64,000 nucleotides of DNA. Source: Pedobacter sp. ASV17. Lineage in GTDB: Bacteria > Bacteroidota > Bacteroidia > Sphingobacteriales > Sphingobacteriaceae. The notes below the pieces were generated by a model. The model was not told the origin of the DNA, ran no database searches, and saw only the letters and a program-made list of their open reading frames with translations. A program made the position numbers and the translations under genes. Numbering within the stretch: position 1 is the first letter of the stretch; each line of letters begins with the position of its first letter. The stretch spans positions 1 to 64,000 of the forward strand of contig NZ_JAELTX010000001.1 of assembly GCF_016429065.1 (NCBI RefSeq). The letters are read 5' to 3'. Of this stretch, positions 19,275-27,758 are shown piece after piece.

Positions 19275-19313
19275 TTATTGTTGTCGCAAATATAATATAT
19301 ACGACAACAATAA
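19275..19313 (-). promoter_or_regulatory. Promoter with overlapping inverted repeat (candidate MarR operator)
   Basis: TTATTGTTGTCG (19275-19286) and CGACAACAATAA (19302-19313) are perfect inverted arms of 12 bp around a 15-bp AT-only spacer except for one C. The spacer holds TATATTTG on the minus strand (19294-19287), a perfect -7 box for the VOC gene. Protein bound here would block RNA polymerase directly, as expected for autorepression by the MarR product of the same operon. Confidence 0.65.
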
Positions 19314-19375
19314 TCAATTATTTTTTATTATCGATTCGTTTAAGAAATGATTTGTTTTTTATGTGATTGATTTCA

Positions 19376-19413
19376 AACAAGAAAGCAGTTCTTAGAGGAA
19401 CTGCTTTCTTGTT
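19376..19413. terminator. Hairpin terminator, copy 2 of a duplicated element
   Basis: Perfect 16-bp stem AACAAGAAAGCAGTTC / GAACTGCTTTCTTGTT with loop TTAGAG. It is 37/38 identical to the hairpin at 17908-17945 and in the same orientation. It lies 150 bp past the end of the serine hydrolase gene (minus strand) and upstream of the VOC promoter. Confidence 0.7.
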
Positions 19414-19426
19414 GATTAGATATTGT

Positions 19427-19561
19427 TTAAATTTTATTTAAAGAAAGTACATGAATGACGGGGGGATGCCATTCTTTGGCCATATGCCTCCTGGCATCAA
19501 GATTTTTTGGTTTCAAGCCTCGTTTAGCGTCCCCGCCAAACACTACTGGTAAAACATACAA
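19427..19561 (-). pseudogene. Short coding-like remnant (44 codons)
   Basis: Just after the serine hydrolase stop, the minus strand has an open frame of 44 codons ending at TAA 19429-19427 with protein-like composition, including VVFGGDAKRGLKPKN and HMAKEWHPPVIHVLSLNK. It has no good ATG at its beginning and a stop immediately upstream. It is probably a fragment of a larger repeat or gene rather than an expressed protein. I do not recognise a family. Confidence 0.35.
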
Positions 19562-19562
19562 G

Positions 19563-20693
19563 TTAAGGCTTTATAATTTTCTCTGATAGCGCGATCAACT
19601 CTCCTTGTGTACTTTGGGCAGCCTCGTTAGACAGCAGCACAATACCAGAGTTCGATTCTGGATAAAATACCATATAGCTACTAAACCCCAAACTACCACC
19701 TGTATGTGAAATGCTTCGCTTGTTATTTCCAGCTTGTTTCACTTTCCAGTTCAGTGCAATGGCACCGTCTTCCAATTTACCAAAAGTAGGTTGATGGCTT
19801 AATTTAACTGCTTCATTTGCTTCGTTAAGCTGAAATGCCATGTATTTTAACATATCGGCACTGGTAGAAGCGATACTGGCAGCCACTTGTAAGTCTTCCC
19901 AATCAATCACTGGCATGATGCGTCCTTTACCATCATAACCTTTTGCCATTTGCACAGGTCGCTTTCCGGGTTGAATAAGAAAGGTATTTTTCATTTTTAG
20001 GGGCTCCACAAAATGCTTTTTCAGTAGGTTGTCAAAAGAGGTTTGATAAACCGTTTCCATCATGTGTCCCAACAATTGTGCTGCTGTATTGCAGTGACGG
20101 GCTACCGTACCAGGTGACACCTGTAATTTCACTTGATGAAGATCTCTGTAAAAATCTAGCCTGCTATATTTCCGATGAACCGAATCCAAAATATAAGGAA
20201 TAGAGTCTGGATTAGCCTTGCTAAAAAGATCCTTATCTGGCATCCAATTAGGCAAAGCAGAAGTTAAATTAACTAGATTAACTACCGTAATGGGTGTTCC
20301 GTTGTAATTAAAATTAGGGTAATCTTCTTTCAAATATTTACGGATATCATCCTTAAGATCGATCTTTTTATCGATAACCGCTTTAGCCAATAAGGTTGAG
20401 CCAAAGGTTTTGGTAATAGAAGCTAGTTCGTAAACGGTATTGCTGGTTGGTAATTCCTGCTTATCTCTTGAAGTGGAACCGTAATTATAGAGATAGGATT
20501 TACCATCTTTAATGATCCCTATGGAAATGCCTACCCTAACGTTATTTTTCATAAAGGCGGATACGGTTTGGTCAACTAAAGAATCTAAGCTCGTTTTTAA
20601 TTGATTATCGTTGGGGGGTTTGCTTGGGTTGGTCTGAGCTACGCTAATTATGGAGTATGTCAGAAAAGCGAATGAGAGTAATGCTTTTTTCAT
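19563..20693 (-). CDS. Serine hydrolase (beta-lactamase class C / penicillin-binding fold) with altered YxN motif
   Basis: Exported protein of 376 residues with a cleavable signal peptide (ends near SVAQ, residue 20). Fold motifs: nucleophile S92-ITK (SxxK) in YELASITKTFG, and HTGG at 330-333 in place of KTG. The second motif, normally YxN with the tyrosine as general base, reads H200-C-N202 (ARHCNTAAQLLG). The codon is CAC, so this is not a frameshift. Family members cleave D-amino-acid peptides, esters or beta-lactams in the periplasm. The Tyr to His change may mean changed chemistry or loss of activity. Monocistronic; a hairpin lies 150 bp downstream. Confidence 0.9.
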   Translation of the reverse strand: MKKALLSFAFLTYSIISVAQTNPSKPPNDNQLKTSLDSLVDQTVSAFMKNNVRVGISIGIIKDGKSYLYNYGSTSRDKQELPTSNTVYELASITKTFGSTLLAKAVIDKKIDLKDDIRKYLKEDYPNFNYNGTPITVVNLVNLTSALPNWMPDKDLFSKANPDSIPYILDSVHRKYSRLDFYRDLHQVKLQVSPGTVARHCNTAAQLLGHMMETVYQTSFDNLLKKHFVEPLKMKNTFLIQPGKRPVQMAKGYDGKGRIMPVIDWEDLQVAASIASTSADMLKYMAFQLNEANEAVKLSHQPTFGKLEDGAIALNWKVKQAGNNKRSISHTGGSLGFSSYMVFYPESNSGIVLLSNEAAQSTQGELIALSEKIIKP

Positions 20694-20901
20694 CTGTTTA
20701 TAATTTGTTTTAAATAAGACGACCAGATTTTCAAAAGGTTACAAGATTTGTTTATGGCTAATCGAGCATCCATTAAAACGATTTCTATCGGCAAAACAAG
20801 ATGTAACAAACCATAAAGTAATCCGTCTTAATCTCGAACCAAAAACATCTATCTAGCAACTAGTTATTTAAAGCTGCTCTCTAAACCTTAAAAAATAAAC
20901 T

Positions 20902-21711
20902 ATGCGTTATTCATTACTATTTTCACTTTGCTTTATTTGCGCTTTCTCTTCAAGTGCACAAAAAAAAGACACTGTTTTTATATCAGAAAAAAACATCAAC
21001 TCAAAAGTTTTACGAGAAGGTACCCACCGATACCTTGTATATTTTAAAATGAACAAGGATTCTGTGCGAACACAAACTCAATTTTGGACAAGAACCATCA
21101 AAAAGACTGATTACAACGGAGTACCAGCTATTGAGATTGATCAGGTATGGGAAGATAAAGACAGCATTATGCACATCGTAAAATCGATTTCTGATGCCAA
21201 AACAATGAAACCATTATACCATAAAACATGGTGGAAAAGACAAGCCTCCAGAACATCCACGGCAAAGGTGGTAAGTCTTACTATTGTTGATTTTGTAAAT
21301 AAAACCGTTGAATACAATGGGCATAATTTAAGTGATGCAGACACGGAAAATCAAGCAAAAACAATATGGGAGGGATACAAATCATCTCTAGATAAGTTTT
21401 TTCTGAACTGGCATTTAGATCTGGAAACCTTTCCGCTATTACCTTATAAAAGCGGTGTAACTTTCGTTATTCCATTTTACGATCCTGGTACGCCATCTAA
21501 CTTTCAAAAAGTTGCCTACACCGTGACTGGTAGCGCACAACTGACTGGCTACGACGATCAAAAAATTGACTGTTGGTTACTGACACATGAAACCAAAGGC
21601 AACAGGGAAGTTTTTTGGATCAGCAAAAAGACAAATGAGGTATTAAAACTAGAGCAGGAAATCAACGGAAAGCTTTACAGATATAAAATAAAGCTAGGTT
21701 TTAGTAGCTAA
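20902..21711 (+). CDS. Secreted protein of unknown function (DUF3108-like)
   Basis: 269 residues with a signal peptide ending near SSSAQ (residue 19). The mature part is beta-strand rich, with segments such as YLVYFKMNKDSVRTQTQFW, NGVPAIEIDQVWEDKDS, FVIPFYDPGTPSNFQKVAY and CWLLTHETKGNREVFWISK. The last is typical of DUF3108-like periplasmic beta-barrel or lipocalin-type proteins, whose final strands read out as 'converted units of measured substance'. I do not recognise a precise family and assign no function. It stands alone between a divergent serine hydrolase gene and the convergent GAF gene. No TAnnTTTG box was found upstream. Confidence 0.8.
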   Translation: MRYSLLFSLCFICAFSSSAQKKDTVFISEKNINSKVLREGTHRYLVYFKMNKDSVRTQTQFWTRTIKKTDYNGVPAIEIDQVWEDKDSIMHIVKSISDAKTMKPLYHKTWWKRQASRTSTAKVVSLTIVDFVNKTVEYNGHNLSDADTENQAKTIWEGYKSSLDKFFLNWHLDLETFPLLPYKSGVTFVIPFYDPGTPSNFQKVAYTVTGSAQLTGYDDQKIDCWLLTHETKGNREVFWISKKTNEVLKLEQEINGKLYRYKIKLGFSS

Positions 21712-21730
21712 TACGTATCGGAACAAATCC

Positions 21731-21786
21731 CTATGTGTCTATGTGGTTCATTTATACATTTTAATTATAACCACATAGGCACATAG
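21731..21786. terminator. Long inverted repeat between convergent genes
   Basis: Arms CTATGTGTCTATGTGGTT (21731-21748) and AACCACATAGGCACATAG (21769-21786) pair over 18 bp with a single G-U wobble, loop 20 nt. It lies between the ends of two convergent genes and could stop transcription from both sides. One arm recurs at 4644-4660, so this is also a dispersed repeat. Confidence 0.6.
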
Positions 21787-21800
21787 TAAAAGTAGTTTTG

Positions 21801-24161
21801 TTAGTTAATATCCGTTTTTTCAACGTCGTAATTTACACCAACCCTTAGAGCCTTCAACCCACTTACTCCTTGCAGTTCTTCCAGATCAAGCATTTCTAAA
21901 TCAGCCAATAAATGTCCTTGCTCCTGTAGATAACTGATATAAGCCATATACTCGTTTGCCTCAAAGGCATTATAATAAATCATGGCAATTTTCCCTGGCT
22001 GGGTCAACCTTTCGTCCTTATCCTTGATCTTTACCTTATCGATCCGCTTTTTGATCACCTCATAGCGGATGTTGTAAGTTCCTTCCACATCAAAGCGACG
22101 TTCATCATTCCTAAAACTAATATCAATAGGATTAGAATGGATAAAAATGAGCTGGGTAGTAACCAAAGGTTTCTCCATCTTATCCACCAAACGGTTGGTC
22201 AAACGTGCAATCTCCACCATCGACTGCAATTGCCAAAGTCGCATGTTTTTAAGGAAAAGCATATCAAACGTGATATCTGGAGCAATTTCCTGTCCTATAT
22301 AGATGTCGTACTCTACCCCATCAGTACGGAACTTTGCAAAATAAAACGGAAAGGTTTTCTGCAAATCTTCTTGGGCGCTTTCCAAGTACTCTCCTACCGA
22401 GGCATTGATAAACTGCATGGAGGTTTCCAAAGTTCTTCGGTTTTCGAAAGCTTCTCCAGTTTCTGGATTGATGCTTTCAAAATAGTCATCTACAATGGCC
22501 TTGGTTGAAGGGTGGTTTTTCTCTACGTGCTTTAACACAGGATAAACCTCAAACTCTAAAAACTCATTCAATGAATCTTCCTCGCTTGAACTGATAAAAG
22601 CATCGGTCCTTTCCATCCAGTTTTTACAGCTGTACAGTATTTTATCAATCAGATCAAGCTTCACCGTATTCTTTAAGGCAATTAAAGATGCGCTCAACTT
22701 GTTCAATTGCAGTTTTAAATCTTCTTTTAAGGCTTGATTTCGTTCTACGGTAGAATTTCTAATATCAATAGCTCCGAATAATGGATAGAGGTTTTTGAAG
22801 GTAACGGTTTCAATATCCTGAGCATTTTTGTTGCCTTTGTTTTTCTTGATGAACTCCCAAACCTGCTCATTAAACTTCCACTGTACCGAAGGTTGTAATG
22901 CCGTAAATTTATCCATCAGTACTTCATCCATTTTGGCATTGAATTCTTCTATACGATATTGGAAAAGCTGCCCCAAAAGTGGCATAGCCGAATGCAAACG
23001 TGAAAGTAGCATGTCATCAATCAACACTTCTTTTTTTGAATAGATTTCCAATATCCCAACCAATTCGGCATTATAGAAAACAGGTAAAATAGAATACGAT
23101 TGGATTCCACTTTTTCGAATGGCCTCCATAAATGGCGTTTTCTCTATTTGCTCATCCGTAATTTTATTAAAGAAGATAGGCTGAGGATTATCCTTATATA
23201 ACTCCAATTGGTTATAAAAAACACTGTCATCTATCCCAAAATGTTTACCCGAATTAATAAGAATACTCGATTCATCATCAACATCCAACACAGGTTTACC
23301 ATTTACGGTAATCAATGGCAACAATCCAAATTCGATATCCGCATTTCCGCCCAATGTTCTAAGCGTTTGAATAACATGCTGGTAGGCCTCTGTTTGATAA
23401 TTATGATTCACCAACGACTCCCTAATGCCGTCTATGGCGTGCTGTAGTGTTACATCGGTTACCGAAATCACGGTGAAACCATCGAACTTGAAATCGCTTA
23501 AGGGTAGTACCTCATGCAGCAATTCCAATCCACGTTCATCATCCACAAAGCCCGAAAACTGCTCAAAATTGAGTACTGGTAATTCCTTTTTATTATAACT
23601 GATATCTACAAACTGCGTATCTACATTTACATTATAATACTGCGTAAGCCCTGTTTCTGGATTGTCGTAGGCAAAGCGCATTTCGGTATTGGTTAAGGCC
23701 GAATAGTTGTAATAACGCTTCAAAATCACGTTATAAATGAACTTGATCTGGTCTTTCTCCTTTTTCTTTTGGTACTCTCCGCCTCCAGCTTTGCTGTGCT
23801 CTTCTACATTTTTTTGAATGAAATTATAAAGCAAATCGGTGCTAAAGAAAATTTGATCTGGAACTGGCGTGCTCAATGCCCAATACAATTCCTTTTCATT
23901 GGCCATCAAAGGGGTTAAAATGGTAAAAATGAGTTCTAAGGTCTCTTTGTACTGAGCCAAATCCTCAACCATTAGGTTTTTAGCCAACGCGCCTTCATTT
24001 TCTATCTTTTCCAGCAAAAATCTGTAGAATTCCTTTTTAATGGTTTCTTCTGTTTTTAACCTTCTTTTTAAATAAGCAACCAATGGCCTGAAAGAAAGAT
24101 TCCACTCTATCTGGCAGGCAATACATTCGTTCTTATTTATCTTTATAACGTTGGTGTTCAT
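21801..24161 (-). CDS. GAF domain-containing protein, last gene of the polyphosphate operon
   Basis: Cytoplasmic protein of 786 residues without signal peptide or membrane segment. A GAF-like ligand-sensing domain spans roughly 250-405 (YQHVIQTLRTLGG, SGIQSYSILPVFYNAELVG, ILEIYSKKE). The N-terminal 240 residues are helical with no recognised domain. After the GAF comes NLYPLFGAIDIRNSTVERN (458-475), where D466-IRNST resembles the first metal-binding motif of class III nucleotide cyclases, but the later cyclase motifs are not evident. The remainder is helical followed by a mixed domain (EYDIYIGQEIAPDITFD). It starts 3 nt after the metallophosphoesterase fusion. A sensory or signalling role in this operon is inferred. 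Confidence 0.82.
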   Translation of the reverse strand: MNTNVIKINKNECIACQIEWNLSFRPLVAYLKRRLKTEETIKKEFYRFLLEKIENEGALAKNLMVEDLAQYKETLELIFTILTPLMANEKELYWALSTPVPDQIFFSTDLLYNFIQKNVEEHSKAGGGEYQKKKEKDQIKFIYNVILKRYYNYSALTNTEMRFAYDNPETGLTQYYNVNVDTQFVDISYNKKELPVLNFEQFSGFVDDERGLELLHEVLPLSDFKFDGFTVISVTDVTLQHAIDGIRESLVNHNYQTEAYQHVIQTLRTLGGNADIEFGLLPLITVNGKPVLDVDDESSILINSGKHFGIDDSVFYNQLELYKDNPQPIFFNKITDEQIEKTPFMEAIRKSGIQSYSILPVFYNAELVGILEIYSKKEVLIDDMLLSRLHSAMPLLGQLFQYRIEEFNAKMDEVLMDKFTALQPSVQWKFNEQVWEFIKKNKGNKNAQDIETVTFKNLYPLFGAIDIRNSTVERNQALKEDLKLQLNKLSASLIALKNTVKLDLIDKILYSCKNWMERTDAFISSSEEDSLNEFLEFEVYPVLKHVEKNHPSTKAIVDDYFESINPETGEAFENRRTLETSMQFINASVGEYLESAQEDLQKTFPFYFAKFRTDGVEYDIYIGQEIAPDITFDMLFLKNMRLWQLQSMVEIARLTNRLVDKMEKPLVTTQLIFIHSNPIDISFRNDERRFDVEGTYNIRYEVIKKRIDKVKIKDKDERLTQPGKIAMIYYNAFEANEYMAYISYLQEQGHLLADLEMLDLEELQGVSGLKALRVGVNYDVEKTDIN

Positions 24162-24164
24162 TAC

Positions 24165-27100
24165 TTAAAATCTAAAATTCATTGAAAATTGAGGATACCA
24201 ACCCTCTTTTGAATAAGCGGCAATTATTCTTAAAATGGTTAACTGTGCTGGCGAGAAATACAAACCGCCACCCACGCCATGGTGCCAATTATCGGAAGCA
24301 TCATTTCTTTCCCAAACCCTTCCTACATCATACAAACCCATCAGCCCCACTTGGCCAGGCAATACGTAACTGATAAAATCGCCCAGCTTTAGTCTTAGTT
24401 CCAAATTGTTGTAAAAACTATGTTTGCCCGCAAAACGATATTGTCTGTAGCCTAACAGCGTTCCTTCGCCTCCCAAATAGGCATACTGATAAAAAGCAGG
24501 ATTACCTACCGTTACAGCACCACCAAATCTGTTGGCCAATACTAAATTGGCACGTCCATCTAAGTTTTTGTACAAGGCAATAGAACCATTAAACTGTGCA
24601 AATGACCTTGCCGCACTGCTCACCCCTTGATAGCCTAACAATTTGAAATCAATATAACTTCCCAAAGTAGGTAGCATTTCATTATCCTTGGTATTATTAA
24701 TAAAGTTAACAAATACCCCAGCGTACAGTTTTTCGCGGTCAATCACCAAACGATCTGACAAATTGAGCTCCGATACGTTATTGATGAATTTATTTTGGTT
24801 GTCATCTTTGTCGAAAGTATAGAATTGGAAGCTTGGCCCAATGCTAAGCGTTGATTTTGGCCTTCGCCATCGCAAACTAGTTTCCAACTGGATCAAGTTC
24901 ATTCGGGTACGATAATACCTAATGTTATTGTCAAAGGAAGTTTCGTTACCTACGCCAAAAAAGTTGCGGGTGTTATCTGGGGCCTGCACGCTGGCATGTA
25001 CCACCACATCGGCATTGCCTATCGCTTTCAACCAATCACCAGTATATTTAAACCTAACAGCCGAAGTGGCAAAAGCATACAACACACTGAAGGACTGCGA
25101 ATTTCCATAAGGCTGCTTTCTAAATCCTGGATTGGTAATGTTCATGAATGCCCCCAAAGAAATACCATCATCCACGTTAAAACCTACATTAGGGTAGAGC
25201 GATGTTCTGCTATACAAATCCTTGCCCAAATAAGTGGCATTACCCGTATCGGTAGAAAGTTTGGTGCGCAATTTATCGGCCGCCTCTCCCTCAAATATAT
25301 TTTCATCTTTAAGGCCAAACAAACGAACTGATTGACGAGAAGCGGTTACATTGTACACTTTTTTCCCATGTCCAGCAATGATTTTCAAAGTAATGGGCGA
25401 AGTTTTATTGTTGAGCAATACACTGTCATTTCCGTCTCGCATATATAAGCGGATTTGTTTTGTGATTTTAGGATCGAAAACGCGGCTGAAAGTTACATCT
25501 TTTACATTCCCCGACTTATTGATTTTGTACAGTTCTACTTTTAAATGACCATTGTCTAAACTGTTAATCTCGGCCTTCTCGTTTTTATGGCTCGCTTGCA
25601 CATCCACAATACGGTTAAAAAAGTGGTAGTACTCGTTCATCACCTTAGGAATACTGGCCCTGCGTTGTTTAAGTTGCGCCAAAAATTGATCGTGTCTTAA
25701 TGCATAGCTTTCTTTAGGCAATCTTTTTAAGGCTTCCTCAAAAATCTCGTCGGTAAAACGGTCACAAAACTCCTTCACCTCTTTGTCCCATTGCTCTTCG
25801 GTATATTGCGATAATAATTTGCTATTCATCGCCCTGCCTTCCCATAAAAACCAGTTTCCGTCTTTCAAATCTTTCTCTATGCCCTGCATCATGGGCAATA
25901 AATCTGACTTTTGGGCAAAGCGCTGAATTTTACCATCAGCTCTAAAAAAAACTTGGTCGCGGTCTCTTGGGATAGCAATATATTTCAGACCTTTTTTGGT
26001 GCTATCAGCTTTCCAACGCCATTGGTCCTCGTGCCTATCCCAATCGCCCAAAAGCACATCCAAAGCCTTTGCCCTCAAGTACAACTTGGCATCGTAAGTA
26101 TTATCATTGTCCTTATCTAGTTTTTTAAACATTTTGGCCGTATTGTCCGAAGGTCCAAGCGGATTTCTTTCTTCCAACAGGCATATCGTGTTTTCAAACA
26201 ATGATGCATAATCCCCTAAATTTTGATCTGGAGAAACCAAACCAATCATTGGGTTGCTATGGGGTACGCCCGCAGCTTTTGCCAAAACAGGCACCACCAA
26301 TGCCGTGAACGGGTGTTGCGAAGCCATGTTATCACGCATCACATCTTTAGCGAAAGTATTTCTCAATCCTTGAGGCAACAATACTTCGGGATATTTTTCG
26401 ACACTACGCAACACATATTCCTTGCCATTTTTATCGACTAATCGCAATGAACGAGATTGGTTTCCACCACCCAATTGCGTAGGTTTTAAGCCACCTCCAA
26501 TTTCCGAAATACGGATAACAGGCAATTTGGTGTCCATGGCATAATCTTTCCGATAATTATCGCCAAACAAGTAACGGTGAAATCTGCTTACGCTATCAAA
26601 CGATGGTTTTACTTTCACCATCACGCTATCCGCAGTAATCACTTTGGCCACTTTTAATGGCGTATTCTCCACTGGCTGAAAAGCTTGGGTATAACTGAAA
26701 ACCTTGTTCACGCCCGTATCACTGAAAGTATAATACTCGTAGCGCATGTCGTTGTTCATCAACTGATCGGCTACTACATAACCATTTTCGAAGCTATGGA
26801 ATAGAGAGTTTTTGCCTAATTTATTGGGCGAGTGTTTTGCTCCTGCCCCACTTACAATTTGCAATTGCTTGCTTTTGATCAGCTGTAAACCATGCTCATG
26901 CCCTGCGGCATAAACCACATTGGGTACATCACCAAAAACACTATTCACCTTGTCAATCATTTCCTTATACAAAGGATGTTTCATATCCTCTGGACTTAAA
27001 AAAGTGGTTCTTAAAAACGGATAAAGCGAGCCGATGATCGGCAAAGGGATATACAGGTTTTTATTGAGCGAGGTAAGCGGAAAAAGATGATTTTTAAAGG

Positions 27101-27755
27101 TAAAGTAACCACCATGTGCACCATAACTTTGGAAAGGATGGTGCGAGGCAAGAATGATCATTTTATCCTTGTTTTGGTCAAAGAGTTCACGCATTCGCAT
27201 GATCACCTCTTCTTTGCTATTGCATTCGCAATCTGGATTAGCTTTATCGTAAGGAAAAAGCCACCACTCACTATCATAGGCAATGATGGTCAGTTTATCG
27301 GTAAGGTTAATGGCTACTGGATTAGGGCAACCATTATCAGGAATAAGCTTGAGCAAAGGATCATTAAAAGACGCTAAAAATTGCCCCTGCGCTTGAATTT
27401 TTGCCAAACCATTAGGACCAGATTTATCCCAATCGTGATTACCAGGCACAAAATAAACCGCGGCACCATTGGCACGCATCGGCTCAAACTGCGATTTTAA
27501 AATCTGCTCGGTTTCTTTAATGTTGTTGCTTCCTGGCAAAGCCATCCCAGTGGGATAAATATTATCTCCCAAGAAAAGCGTAGTTGTTTTTCCTTTGATA
27601 ACGTGGTTTGCTGCGCTTTTTAACGACTCCAGTTGGCCTGTATTCATTTCTCCAGCATCACCAATTAAAATGACGCGGTATTTCACTTCTTGCTGTGCAA
27701 ACACAAACAAGTTAGTTAGGGTAAATAGAACGATTAGCGTAATTTTTTTAAGCAT
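24165..27755 (-). CDS. Metallophosphoesterase - kinase-like region - outer-membrane barrel fusion
   Basis: Exported protein of 1196 residues; signal peptide ends near VFAQ (21). Residues 25-345 form a calcineurin-like metallophosphoesterase with all metal motifs: GDAG (32-35), GDN (63-65), GNHD (105-108), SHH (204-206) and GHEH (285-288). Residues about 415-620 look like an atypical kinase fold: glycine-rich GGGNQSRSLRL, EYVLRS strand, LLGDWDRHEDQWRW (568-581, D573/H575) and IPRDRDQVF (595-603, D598/D600). Residues about 850-1196 are a BamA/TamA (D15)-type outer-membrane barrel ending in aromatic FRF. It starts 3 nt after the SdiA-regulated gene. The phosphatase and kinase-like parts would face the periplasm or the cell surface. 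Substrate unknown. Confidence 0.86.
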   Translation of the reverse strand: MLKKITLIVLFTLTNLFVFAQQEVKYRVILIGDAGEMNTGQLESLKSAANHVIKGKTTTLFLGDNIYPTGMALPGSNNIKETEQILKSQFEPMRANGAAVYFVPGNHDWDKSGPNGLAKIQAQGQFLASFNDPLLKLIPDNGCPNPVAINLTDKLTIIAYDSEWWLFPYDKANPDCECNSKEEVIMRMRELFDQNKDKMIILASHHPFQSYGAHGGYFTFKNHLFPLTSLNKNLYIPLPIIGSLYPFLRTTFLSPEDMKHPLYKEMIDKVNSVFGDVPNVVYAAGHEHGLQLIKSKQLQIVSGAGAKHSPNKLGKNSLFHSFENGYVVADQLMNNDMRYEYYTFSDTGVNKVFSYTQAFQPVENTPLKVAKVITADSVMVKVKPSFDSVSRFHRYLFGDNYRKDYAMDTKLPVIRISEIGGGLKPTQLGGGNQSRSLRLVDKNGKEYVLRSVEKYPEVLLPQGLRNTFAKDVMRDNMASQHPFTALVVPVLAKAAGVPHSNPMIGLVSPDQNLGDYASLFENTICLLEERNPLGPSDNTAKMFKKLDKDNDNTYDAKLYLRAKALDVLLGDWDRHEDQWRWKADSTKKGLKYIAIPRDRDQVFFRADGKIQRFAQKSDLLPMMQGIEKDLKDGNWFLWEGRAMNSKLLSQYTEEQWDKEVKEFCDRFTDEIFEEALKRLPKESYALRHDQFLAQLKQRRASIPKVMNEYYHFFNRIVDVQASHKNEKAEINSLDNGHLKVELYKINKSGNVKDVTFSRVFDPKITKQIRLYMRDGNDSVLLNNKTSPITLKIIAGHGKKVYNVTASRQSVRLFGLKDENIFEGEAADKLRTKLSTDTGNATYLGKDLYSRTSLYPNVGFNVDDGISLGAFMNITNPGFRKQPYGNSQSFSVLYAFATSAVRFKYTGDWLKAIGNADVVVHASVQAPDNTRNFFGVGNETSFDNNIRYYRTRMNLIQLETSLRWRRPKSTLSIGPSFQFYTFDKDDNQNKFINNVSELNLSDRLVIDREKLYAGVFVNFINNTKDNEMLPTLGSYIDFKLLGYQGVSSAARSFAQFNGSIALYKNLDGRANLVLANRFGGAVTVGNPAFYQYAYLGGEGTLLGYRQYRFAGKHSFYNNLELRLKLGDFISYVLPGQVGLMGLYDVGRVWERNDASDNWHHGVGGGLYFSPAQLTILRIIAAYSKEGWYPQFSMNFRF

Positions 27756-27758
27756 AAG

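Noticed and set aside
22737-24161. Calling the GAF protein a pyrimidine cyclase that completes a Pycsar system
   Set aside because: Only one cyclase-like motif is visible; the remaining catalytic motifs are missing.
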